From contig CALZIG010000215.1 of assembly GCA_945787585.1 (NCBI GenBank), positions 1-6,576 of the forward strand: a stretch of DNA of 6,576 nt, in the 5' to 3' direction. Below are positions 1-6,019 of this stretch, in pieces; position 1 is the first letter of the stretch, and the number at the start of each line of letters is the position of its first letter. Both the position numbers and the translations under genes were made by a program. The notes beneath the pieces are model-generated. The model ran no database searches, was not told where the DNA came from, and saw only the letters and a program-made list of their open reading frames with translations. This DNA comes from an uncultured Gammaproteobacteria bacterium (lineage in GTDB: Bacteria; Pseudomonadota; Gammaproteobacteria; SZUA-140).

Positions 1-1139
1 GTGATAAACAGCGCAAAGGCGACTATCCATAACAGCTGTGAGCTGGTGATCCACAGCGCATGCCACTGCGGTAGCAGGACTGGCATGACAACGCGTGACA
101 CACTGCCGATGAAGATGGCGGAAAACACCCATCCCAGCATGGCGGGATGTTGAGTAACGTCACGCCCGGTATGGCCCAGCGTGACGCGTGCCATCATGCC
201 CATCGTCATCAGGCCAATACCGCCATAAGCAAAAGCGTGTAGTGCGAGTTTAGAGTGGAAGTCAAAGAGATAAGCGGCAGCGGTGACCCCCATGCCGACG
301 ATGATCCAGCCATAGGCGAGATAGAGTATCCACAGTAACGGTTTTTTCCAGATCCCAGGCGTGTGCCAGCCTGCCATGCGTATCGCATGTAACAGGCACA
401 ACAGCGCCGCACAGAGAGCGGCGAGGGCGGGTAGCGATAGAAACACCTCTGTGACGATAAAGATCAACAATAAGACCAGGCAGCTGATATCGAGCCAGCG
501 GCGATGGGTTAGCGTTACCGCATAGCCCACGCCATTTTTAATAAACATCGGCATGACGCGTCCACCAAGCAGCAGGATGAAAGAGATGACGAAATAAAGC
601 CCGCCGTAGAGTCCAAGCTGCGTGCCATTTTCTAGCAGACCAGACAGCCCCAGATAGAACAGTAGATTGCACACCATTAACGCCACGAGTTGTAACCACA
701 GGCCAAGGGATTTGTAGTGCTTGCCCTTGAGGATGGGGTGCAATACGGCAAGGCACACTGCGAGGCCGAAGAGTAGATCCAGCAGTGCCATCATCGCCAA
801 GGCGGACGGATGTTCGATAAACGGCATTAGTCGTGCTCCAAACCACAGCAGTACCAGTAACATCAGTGGCCTGCCATGCAGGGTCGGCACCCCGGTCCAG
901 TTACGGACAGCGGTGAGTAGAAAACCGGCCATCACTGCGAGCGCATAACCGTAGATCATTTCGTGGGCATGCCAGGTCACCGGGGCTAATTCAATTATCG
1001 CCACGGGGTGATGGTTGAAGGCGGTAATCGATAACCACAGTAACATGGCGATAATGGCAAATAGCGAGGCGCACAGAAAGAATGGACGGAATCCGAGTTG
1101 AGATAGCGCAATTCGCTTAGTGGACGTTTCAGTTTGCAT
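1..1139 (-). CDS. nnrS: NnrS family multi-heme/copper-type membrane protein (C-terminus cut by window edge)
   Basis: Reading leftward from the ATG at 1139, the frame stays open for 379 residues to the window edge, so the gene is nearly complete (family members are about 400 residues). The protein is almost entirely hydrophobic with short polar loops, as expected for about 12 transmembrane helices. Family-typical stretches are visible: GFRPFF near residue 17, WHAHEMIYGYA at 56-66, GGRVMPMFIKNG at 192-203, and LHAFAYGGIGLMTMGMMARVTLGHTGR-like sequence around 300-325. The histidines in these stretches (H57, H59, H301, H323) are candidate metal or heme ligands. NnrS was described in Rhodobacter as a heme- and copper-containing membrane protein, and relatives protect against nitric oxide stress by an unclear mechanism. 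No strong Shine-Dalgarno is seen before this ATG, but it precedes the conserved N-terminal motif directly. It is divergent from yajD. I found no convincing NsrR or FNR/DNR box upstream. Family assignment is firm; function here is inferred. Confidence 0.93.
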   Translation of the reverse strand, partial: MQTETSTKRIALSQLGFRPFFLCASLFAIIAMLLWLSITAFNHHPVAIIELAPVTWHAHEMIYGYALAVMAGFLLTAVRNWTGVPTLHGRPLMLLVLLWFGARLMPFIEHPSALAMMALLDLLFGLAVCLAVLHPILKGKHYKSLGLWLQLVALMVCNLLFYLGLSGLLENGTQLGLYGGLYFVISFILLLGGRVMPMFIKNGVGYAVTLTHRRWLDISCLVLLLIFIVTEVFLSLPALAALCAALLCLLHAIRMAGWHTPGIWKKPLLWILYLAYGWIIVGMGVTAAAYLFDFHSKLALHAFAYGGIGLMTMGMMARVTLGHTGRDVTQHPAMLGWVFSAIFIGSVSRVVMPVLLPQWHALWITSSQLLWIVAFALFI

Positions 1140-1191
1140 TGCTATCTGAGTGTACCGCAAACACGCTGATTGTGAGTAGGGTATACAGCCA

Positions 1192-1220
1192 TTGAGAATC
1201 GAGCGGCATGGCGATAGTAT
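1192..1220 (+). promoter_or_regulatory. Predicted sigma70 promoter of yajD
   Basis: A -35 element TTGAGA (1192-1197, five of six consensus bases) is followed after exactly 17 bases by TAGTAT (1215-1220, four of six, with the important A2 and T6 present). Transcription would start near 1227, giving a leader of about 55 bases before the yajD ATG. This is the best promoter match in the gap between nnrS and yajD. It is a prediction from sequence only. Confidence 0.5.
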
Positions 1221-1228
1221 TAAGGGGT

Positions 1229-1249
1229 CTCTGATTTAATTCATCAGAG
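1229..1249. promoter_or_regulatory. Inverted repeat at the predicted yajD transcription start
   Basis: The arms CTCTGAT (1229-1235) and ATCAGAG (1243-1249) are perfect complements around the 7-base spacer TTAATTC. The repeat begins about two bases after the predicted start of the yajD transcript. It could therefore be an operator overlapping the start site or a hairpin at the 5' end of the mRNA. The stem is followed by T-rich sequence (1250-1258), so a weak terminator or attenuator is a third option. The spacing does not fit an FNR/CRP-type site, whose half-sites lie four to six bases apart. Confidence 0.5.
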
Positions 1250-1281
1250 TTTCTTTTATCACCAACCGCAGAGTAAGCAGC

Positions 1282-1644
1282 ATGGCAAAACTGGATGAAG
1301 AGAAGTTAAACGAGGTGGTGGCCGAATCACGCCGCGCCCGTGATCAAAGTGACAAAGGGTATCGTGAACGGGCGTTGAAGCTCTACCCACATATCTGTGG
1401 TCGCTGTTGCCGTGAGTTTGATCGCACCAATCTACAGGAGCTGACGGTCCATCACCGCGACCACAATCATGACAACAACCCACTCGACGGCAGTAACTGG
1501 GAGCTGTTGTGTATCTACTGCCATGACAATGAACATCAACGCCAGCTCGAAGCGCATCAAGGGAATACCGGGACAGGCAGCAGCCAGGTGGATACTGCAA
1601 CGTTTAGCCCGTTTGCCGATCTCAAGTCTAAATTAAACAAATAG
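1282..1644 (+). CDS. yajD: YajD-like HNH nuclease family protein
   Basis: This 120-residue protein matches E. coli YajD along most of its length by recall: the segments YRERALKLYPHICGRC, LTVHHRDHNHDNNP and DGSNWELL, and the tail PFADLK, are near-identical counterparts. It has an HNH (beta-beta-alpha-metal) fold signature: H57-H58 in the first strand, N72 in the middle, and H81 and H85 in the helix part. CxxC pairs at C39/C42 and C77/C80 probably hold a structural zinc. The first 25 residues are charged, helical-looking and not conserved with E. coli. HNH proteins typically cut DNA, but YajD itself has no established substrate, so nuclease activity is inferred. The ATG at 1282 is preceded by a modest purine stretch (AGAGTAAG, 1270-1277). 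It appears monocistronic, with its own promoter and a strong terminator. Neither phage nor restriction genes adjoin it. Confidence 0.93.
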   Translation: MAKLDEEKLNEVVAESRRARDQSDKGYRERALKLYPHICGRCCREFDRTNLQELTVHHRDHNHDNNPLDGSNWELLCIYCHDNEHQRQLEAHQGNTGTGSSQVDTATFSPFADLKSKLNK

Positions 1645-1748
1645 AGGCGTACTATCGAGTGGACATTCGCTGGCTCGTTATCGCCCGCAAAGGAAGGGGT
1701 TGTTAACTTCTCAATGACCATCGATTAACATACTGAGGATTAGCTTCC

Positions 1749-1787
1749 ACCTAAAAAACCCTGCCGTAATGGCAGGGTTTTTTAGGT
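1749..1787. terminator. Bidirectional rho-independent terminator between yajD and the DUF4382 lipoprotein gene
   Basis: A perfect 17-bp stem (1749-1765 against 1771-1787) closes a 5-base loop GTAAT. The GC core CCCTGCC/GGCAGGG is flanked by A6 (1753-1758) and T6 (1778-1783), so each strand gives a GC hairpin followed by a run of U. It lies about 105 bases after yajD stops and about 23 bases after the stop of the convergent minus-strand gene. It can therefore end both transcripts. Confidence 0.95.
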
Positions 1788-1809
1788 TTAACTCACTCTG
1801 TTCTGCTTA

Positions 1810-3303
1810 TCAGGGCGCTCCGGCCAAAATGTTGTCGGCCATAAAGCAGCCTGAGGGTTGGTTAAATGCACCGTACACTTCAACATACTGTGACGTTTGC
1901 AGCGCAGCGATACCTACGGCTTCACTGTTGAAACTGCCATCGACCAGGGTGGTTAGTAGATAGATATTACTCTCAGCACCCAATCGTACACAGATATTAG
2001 TAATGATCTGTGATTCATCGACTATCTCAAATCCTGACATATCATCGTACAGTAACGAAATAGTCCCTGATAGCTGATGAGTGACATTGCTAACGGGCGC
2101 TGTTGTATCGATAAAAATCGCAGCAGCTTTAATCATATTTTCGGCGCTATGTAAGACACCGTCGACCTTGACGCTGCTGCCCAGTTCTAGATCAGCAACT
2201 GAAAGTAGTTCACCATTCATCGCAAAGAATTTACTAGCGTCATCAAATGAAACCGTGAATAAATGATCGCTGCTGTCACGCAGAATAAAAGTATTATTGG
2301 CGAGATCCAATTCATCGACTACACCAGCATACTGCTGAAAAGTATCGGCAGGACCGAATTCAACTACCTGCGCATCAAGGCTAATCGTGTGGTTCGTCCG
2401 CGTACGGAAATACCCCAGTACTGTTGCTGGCGCCCCTTCTACCAGTGTGACTGGATCAAGCACTTCGCCATTAGCATTGAAGTAGGTGGTATTGTCACTG
2501 CGGTTGACGGTAACGCAGCGCTCGTGGTCATCTTCATTTGGATGCGATTCATGATGCTCACTTTCGTGTTCTGAATCATCTTCAGCATCATGATCTGATT
2601 CGTGTGTAGATTCGCTCTCACGGCTATCATCATGCGATTCAATGCGCATGCCTGTACGGCAAAGTTTAAAGTGATCGTTCTCAACATCATCAATAACCCC
2701 TGCGACACGCACTAGCTTGCCGCTGACTTTATCTGAAATCACATCAATAAAGATCACTGGACGAAAGCGATAAGCGCCATTGCCCTGTTGAATCAGGTGA
2801 ATCGACTTGTCGGCATCAAGGTCAATCTGTAACGCAAGCATTTCACCGTGTACTACCACTAAATCACTGCTGGGTTTCAGGTCTAGTTTTCCGTTCCCCG
2901 ACATCTTCGGAACAATGCTTTTATCTACAGTACCATCGTCATGCAGGCTTACCAGTAGCGGCTTAGAGACACGCATGCGAATCTTGTCGTAGTGACCGGC
3001 GGGAATATTGTCAGCCAAGGCAAACAGATCGGAATGGCTATTCAAATCGAGAAGATCAAGTCGCTCACTGCCAGAAAAGATAGAGACCTTGCCGTCATCA
3101 CTCAATAACGAAATTTCTGTGACCGTCAGCCAGAAGTGATCAAAATCATCAATCGGCGCATCTGTCATGAGTACGGCGACTGAGCCGGTACCTTTACTCG
3201 CCGTGTTTGATGAGGCGGGTGAATCCTCTGAAGTGCCATCACCACAACCGAGTAGTACTGTCGATAACGCAAACAGTAGCGCCCATAAATAAGTAAGTCT
3301 CAT
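1810..3303 (-). CDS. Lipoprotein with DUF4382 domain and tandem DUF5666-like modules, with a His/Asp/Glu-rich insert
   Basis: The 497-residue protein starts with a lipoprotein signal peptide: hydrophobic residues 3-18 and lipobox LLGC with lipidated C20. Residues after the cysteine are G-D, without Asp at +2, so sorting to the outer membrane is expected. A low-complexity linker (21-38) leads to a DUF4382 domain (about 39-188), shown by the order GSVAVLMTDAPIDDFD, VTEISLL, RLDLLDL and IPAGHYDKIRM. Two beta-rich DUF5666-like modules follow (about 193-317 and 325-400), each with a YFNANGE/FFAMNGE-type segment, and a related C-terminal region (about 408-497). Residues 222-262 are dominated by H, D, E and S and lie in a loop of the first module between C215 and C263. 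The ATG at 3303 has a good Shine-Dalgarno GAAGGG (3312-3317) eight bases upstream. The biochemical role of these families is unknown; metal binding or adhesion at the surface is a guess. It is divergent from the kelch lipoprotein gene and ends at a strong terminator. Confidence 0.88.
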   Translation of the reverse strand: MRLTYLWALLFALSTVLLGCGDGTSEDSPASSNTASKGTGSVAVLMTDAPIDDFDHFWLTVTEISLLSDDGKVSIFSGSERLDLLDLNSHSDLFALADNIPAGHYDKIRMRVSKPLLVSLHDDGTVDKSIVPKMSGNGKLDLKPSSDLVVVHGEMLALQIDLDADKSIHLIQQGNGAYRFRPVIFIDVISDKVSGKLVRVAGVIDDVENDHFKLCRTGMRIESHDDSRESESTHESDHDAEDDSEHESEHHESHPNEDDHERCVTVNRSDNTTYFNANGEVLDPVTLVEGAPATVLGYFRTRTNHTISLDAQVVEFGPADTFQQYAGVVDELDLANNTFILRDSSDHLFTVSFDDASKFFAMNGELLSVADLELGSSVKVDGVLHSAENMIKAAAIFIDTTAPVSNVTHQLSGTISLLYDDMSGFEIVDESQIITNICVRLGAESNIYLLTTLVDGSFNSEAVGIAALQTSQYVEVYGAFNQPSGCFMADNILAGAP

Positions 3304-3349
3304 CGCTTGTGCCCTTCAATAAAGAATGATTGTCTAGTTCAAGGCGCGA

Positions 3350-3358
3350 AATATACCA
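3350..3358 (-). promoter_or_regulatory. Predicted extended -10 promoter of the DUF4382 lipoprotein gene
   Basis: On the minus strand the bases read TGG-TATATT, which fits an extended -10 element (TGnTATAAT with one mismatch). Transcription would start near 3343, giving a leader of about 40 bases. No recognisable -35 box lies 16-18 bases upstream, which is tolerated when the TG extension is present. The element overlaps the dyad at 3355-3379. Confidence 0.4.
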
Positions 3359-3379
3359 TATCAGCCGGCTCAATATGGT
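3355..3379. promoter_or_regulatory. Interrupted 25-bp dyad, candidate operator
   Basis: The outer arms ACCATAT (3355-3361) and ATATGGT (3373-3379) are perfect complements, and the centre holds the 8-bp palindrome AGCCGGCT (3363-3370) on nearly the same axis. It spans the region between the predicted -10 and -35 positions of the DUF4382 gene promoter, where a repressor would block RNA polymerase. I do not recognise it as the site of a known regulator. A hairpin in RNA is less likely because it lies upstream of the predicted transcription start. Confidence 0.5.
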
Positions 3380-3446
3380 GACGAACAGGTGTCGATCTTC
3401 CTGGAATGTGACCTGATACACAAAAATATAGTTATTTTTTAAGACG

Positions 3447-3477
3447 TTGACATTTTATTGGCGCTGATCAATTTATT
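3447..3477 (+). promoter_or_regulatory. Possible promoter of the kelch lipoprotein gene
   Basis: A consensus -35 TTGACA (3447-3452) is directly preceded by A/T-rich sequence (3421-3442) resembling an UP element. The best -10 nearby is TTTATT (3472-3477), four of six matches, but the 19-base spacing is long. A second option is TAAAAT (3554-3559), five of six matches, but it has no -35 and would leave only about ten bases before the start codon. Treat the promoter position as unresolved. Confidence 0.3.
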
Positions 3478-3510
3478 CATTGATCCATGCTATTGACCGA
3501 TAAATTGATT
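3466..3510. promoter_or_regulatory. Inverted repeat plus ATTGAYY direct repeats upstream of the kelch gene
   Basis: GATCAAT (3466-3472) and ATTGATC (3479-3485) form a perfect 7-bp dyad around the 6-base spacer TTATTC. The right-hand motif recurs as ATTGACC (3492-3498) and ATTGATT (3504-3510), so three copies occur at intervals of 13 and 12 bases on the same strand. Clusters of half-sites just over one DNA turn apart are typical of cooperative regulator binding. The regulator is not identifiable. The region is AT-rich, so chance similarity is possible. Confidence 0.38.
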
Positions 3511-3575
3511 AATCCGCGAGGTGTTCGCAACAACCAGATACCTTTAGCAATCATAAAATATATATACGTCAGGAC

Positions 3576-4997
3576 ATGATGAAGCTTCATCTTATTAAAT
3601 TTAGCGTTCAGTTGGATGGATTGGCGCAACAGCTTTTAATAATACTGTTGACCGTGGGGCTGGCCGCCTGCGGTAGCAGTGGTGGTAGTTCGACCACACC
3701 AGCCCCAGATAATAGCAATACCGTAAACCCCAATACCTGGGCCTGGGTATCAGGCGTCAATGGAGTGAATCAGGCCGGTAGTTATGGAGTGCAGGGAGTC
3801 GCCAGTAGTAGTAAGCAACCGGGGGCACGCACTGGATCAGTCAGTTGGCAGGATGCGAGTGGTAACTTCTGGCTGTTTGGTGGCAAAGGTTATGACAACG
3901 GCGGGGCCTTTGGCAAACTGAACGATCTTTGGCGCTGGGATGGAACCAACTGGACCTGGATCTCTGGCAGTAAAATCATTAATCAGCCTGGTACCTATGG
4001 CACACTCAATACAGCGGCCGCAGCGAATATTCCCGGCGCGCGTAGCAACGCGGTTGGCTGGATAGACAGCAGCGGTGACTTCTGGCTGTTTGGCGGCGAA
4101 GGTAACGATAGCGCGGGCAGCAACGGCCATCTTAGCGACCTGTGGCGCTGGGATGGGGCCAACTGGACCTGGGTCTCCGGCAGCAACTTACGCAATATCA
4201 CAGGTACCTATGGCACAAAAGGCATTGCTAACAATGCAAATGCACCGGGCGGTCGTGCTAGCGCGGCTGGATGGATCGATGCTAGTAGCAATTTATGGCT
4301 GTTCGGTGGCTGGGGGTATGACTCGACGGGCGCACCGAATTACCTGAATGACCTGTGGCGCTGGGATGGAAGTGACTGGACCTGGATTTCTGGCAGCGAC
4401 ACGATCAATGAAACGGGCAACTATGGTACGCAGCAGACGGCGGCTAATACCAATATTCCCGGCAGTCGAAATTCGCCCGTGGCATGGAAAGCCACTAACG
4501 GTGACTTCTGGCTGTTTGGCGGCATTGGCAAAGATAGCTTGGGTGCAACCGGCAACATGAACGACCTGTGGCGCTGGGATGGGGCCGACTGGACCTGGAT
4601 GGCCGGGTACAATATCGTCAACCAGGCGGGCACCTATGGCACGCAACAAACCGCTGCCAGTGCCAATGTGCCAGGAAGCCGTAATTCAGCTGTCGGTTGG
4701 CTCGATAGCAGTGGTGAATTCTGGTTAATGGGTGGCGCTGGCTACGATAGCTCAGGGAATAACGGCAGGCTGAGTGACCTGTGGCACTGGAACGGCAGTC
4801 AGTGGCGCTGGATGCTGGGTAGCACTGCAATTAACGAGTCTGCCAGTTACGGCACACTGAATCAGCACGATGCCACTAATACACCGGGGGCGCGATTTGG
4901 CAGTGTCGGCTGGGTCGACAGTAGCGATCAACTCTGGCTGTTCGGGGGTGATAATGGCACAGGAAGCCTCAATGACCTGTGGCGATACGAGCCGTAA
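3576..4997 (+). CDS. Kelch-type beta-propeller lipoprotein with six units
   Basis: This 473-residue protein has a lipoprotein signal: hydrophobic stretch about 16-31 and lipobox LAAC with C32. Ser/Gly-rich sequence follows, without Asp at +2, so outer-membrane placement is likely. A linker (about 36-54) leads to six tandem units covering 55-473. Units one to five are exactly 71 residues each and unit six is 64. Each carries WTWxSG, PGxR, GWxDSSGxFWLFGG and LNDLWRWDG, the hallmarks of kelch/galactose-oxidase propellers. No enzyme motif is seen, so binding of a protein or glycan is the likely role. The protein opens with WAW and ends with DLWRYEP, so the first strand may complete the last blade and close the ring. 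AGGA (3571-3574) is one base before the first ATG and four before the second, so M2 (3579) may be the true start. The N-terminal region before the hydrophobic core is unusually long and contains an Asp (D14). The partner is unknown. Confidence 0.9.
   Translation: MMKLHLIKFSVQLDGLAQQLLIILLTVGLAACGSSGGSSTTPAPDNSNTVNPNTWAWVSGVNGVNQAGSYGVQGVASSSKQPGARTGSVSWQDASGNFWLFGGKGYDNGGAFGKLNDLWRWDGTNWTWISGSKIINQPGTYGTLNTAAAANIPGARSNAVGWIDSSGDFWLFGGEGNDSAGSNGHLSDLWRWDGANWTWVSGSNLRNITGTYGTKGIANNANAPGGRASAAGWIDASSNLWLFGGWGYDSTGAPNYLNDLWRWDGSDWTWISGSDTINETGNYGTQQTAANTNIPGSRNSPVAWKATNGDFWLFGGIGKDSLGATGNMNDLWRWDGADWTWMAGYNIVNQAGTYGTQQTAASANVPGSRNSAVGWLDSSGEFWLMGGAGYDSSGNNGRLSDLWHWNGSQWRWMLGSTAINESASYGTLNQHDATNTPGARFGSVGWVDSSDQLWLFGGDNGTGSLNDLWRYEP
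3738..4994 (+). repeat. Six in-frame 213-bp tandem repeats encoding the propeller units
   Basis: Units begin at 3738, 3951, 4164, 4377, 4590 and 4803; the last is shortened to 192 bases. The DNA is very uneven in similarity. Blocks encoding DLWRWDG-x-x-WTW at unit junctions are almost identical, while unit interiors have diverged. Units two and four share two exact 24-base blocks in register, 4074-4097 with 4500-4523 and 4137-4160 with 4563-4586, both 426 bases (two periods) apart. Confidence 0.95.
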
Positions 4998-5020
4998 TCG
5001 CTGAATTTTCTATCGTCACG

Positions 5021-6019
5021 TTAGTCGCTGGCGCGTTCAGAAATACTACTGTTTAACTGATAATATTGAATGCTGAACAGGCCTGCTTCATCCTGCCACA
5101 CCTCTATTGGCTCAAGGCCAACCTCGTGCGCCAGTGCCTGAAACTCAGTAACGGTGTATTTATATGAGTTTTCGGTGTGAATAGTTTCGTTACAGTCAAA
5201 TTCAAAACAGTGCTCGGCGATATCCACCTGCTGTTTTATGGTGCTGACCAGATGCATTTCAATACGCCCCAGCAGTTCATTATAGAAGGCCCGGTGCGTG
5301 AAGCAATCGAGATCAAAGTCGGCATTCAGTTCTCGATTGATATGCGCGAGTAGATTGAGATTAAACTGCGCGGTGATGCCTTGCTGATCATTGTAGGCGG
5401 CATTGAGTATCGCTGGATCTTTTTTCAAATCGACACCGATCAACAGGCCGCCGTTGGGTCTGACCAGATCAGCCATGTTGCCGAGAAAGGTGACGGCCTC
5501 CTGCGGTTCGAAATTGCCGATACTTGAGCCGGGAAAAAAGGCGATGCGACGCAGGTCGCCAGTAGAGTGGGGCAGTTCCAGTGGATCGGTATAGTCAACG
5601 CAGGCCGCCGTGACATTAATTTCAGGGTACTCTTGCGCCAGACCGTGAGCCACTGATTTAAGATAATCACTCGATATATCCAGCGGCATGTAGGTGTGTG
5701 GTTCCAGCCTGTCGAGCAGTAGTCGCACTTTCTGACTGCTGCCACTGCCCGGTTCGATCAGCACACAGTCATGGCCGAGGCGGTCGCAGATTGCGGCTAA
5801 ATTATTTTCAATAATAGCCATCTCAGTGCGCGTTGGGTAGTACTCGGGCGTATCGCAGATCGCATCGAACAACGCTGAGCCACGCTCATCATAAAAATAC
5901 TTCGGTGGGATCTGTTTTTGCGGCTGGCTAAGTCCGTTAATCACATCGTCATAAAGGGTATTTACTTCGGGCTGCATATCGTAAAAACGTAACCGCTTTG
6001 CGCTGTTTTGGCTCATCAT
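5021..6019 (-). CDS. egtD: L-histidine N-alpha-methyltransferase (ergothioneine biosynthesis)
   Basis: EgtD transfers three methyl groups from S-adenosylmethionine to the alpha-amino group of histidine, forming hercynine, in the cytoplasm. The 332-residue protein matches the usual length (about 320) and shows the family motifs in order: KYFYDERGSALFD (40-52), PEYYPTRTE (58-66), the SAM-binding loop EPGSGSSQKVRLLLD (89-103), PLDIS (112-116), FFPGSSIGNFEP (161-172), GVDLKKD (195-201) and NRELNADFD (228-236). By alignment from memory to mycobacterial EgtD, the histidine-binding residues appear as Y43, Y60, N169, M255, E283 and S285, so substrate specificity should be conserved. GGAGG (6024-6028) lies four bases before the first ATG and seven before the second (6016), so either could be used. 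The first ATG overlaps the egtB stop by four bases (ATGA), predicting translational coupling. It converges on the kelch gene with 23 bases between and no visible terminator. Confidence 0.96.
   Translation of the reverse strand: MMSQNSAKRLRFYDMQPEVNTLYDDVINGLSQPQKQIPPKYFYDERGSALFDAICDTPEYYPTRTEMAIIENNLAAICDRLGHDCVLIEPGSGSSQKVRLLLDRLEPHTYMPLDISSDYLKSVAHGLAQEYPEINVTAACVDYTDPLELPHSTGDLRRIAFFPGSSIGNFEPQEAVTFLGNMADLVRPNGGLLIGVDLKKDPAILNAAYNDQQGITAQFNLNLLAHINRELNADFDLDCFTHRAFYNELLGRIEMHLVSTIKQQVDIAEHCFEFDCNETIHTENSYKYTVTEFQALAHEVGLEPIEVWQDEAGLFSIQYYQLNSSISERASD

Noticed and set aside
538..846. 102-residue minus-strand frame and its plus-strand counterpart at 721-948
   Set aside because: Both lie inside nnrS, whose own frame is continuous and matches its family throughout.
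1229..1249. FNR/DNR-type box controlling nnrS
   Set aside because: The half-sites are separated by seven bases rather than four and the outer bases do not match TTGAT/ATCAA.
1259..1600. 113-residue open frame antisense to yajD
   Set aside because: It is the shadow of a well-recognised gene, has no family-like features, and is rich in Arg/His/Cys as expected from antisense reading.
2518..2640. Acidic/His-rich stretch as a frameshift artefact
   Set aside because: The frame is intact on both sides and returns to a normal DUF5666-like sequence at C263, so it is a true low-complexity insert.
3239..3421. 60-residue minus-strand frame over the lipoprotein start and upstream region
   Set aside because: It runs through the signal peptide coding region in another frame and has no Shine-Dalgarno or recognisable protein features.
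3738..4994. Kelch tandem repeats as a CRISPR-like or mobile repeat array
   Set aside because: The 213-base period is in frame, encodes conserved propeller motifs, and has no spacers or terminal inverted repeats.
5035..5078. GTTCAG and CTGAAC inverted arms near the end of egtD, as a possible terminator
   Set aside because: Six-base arms with a 32-base loop, inside conserved coding sequence and without a U-tract.
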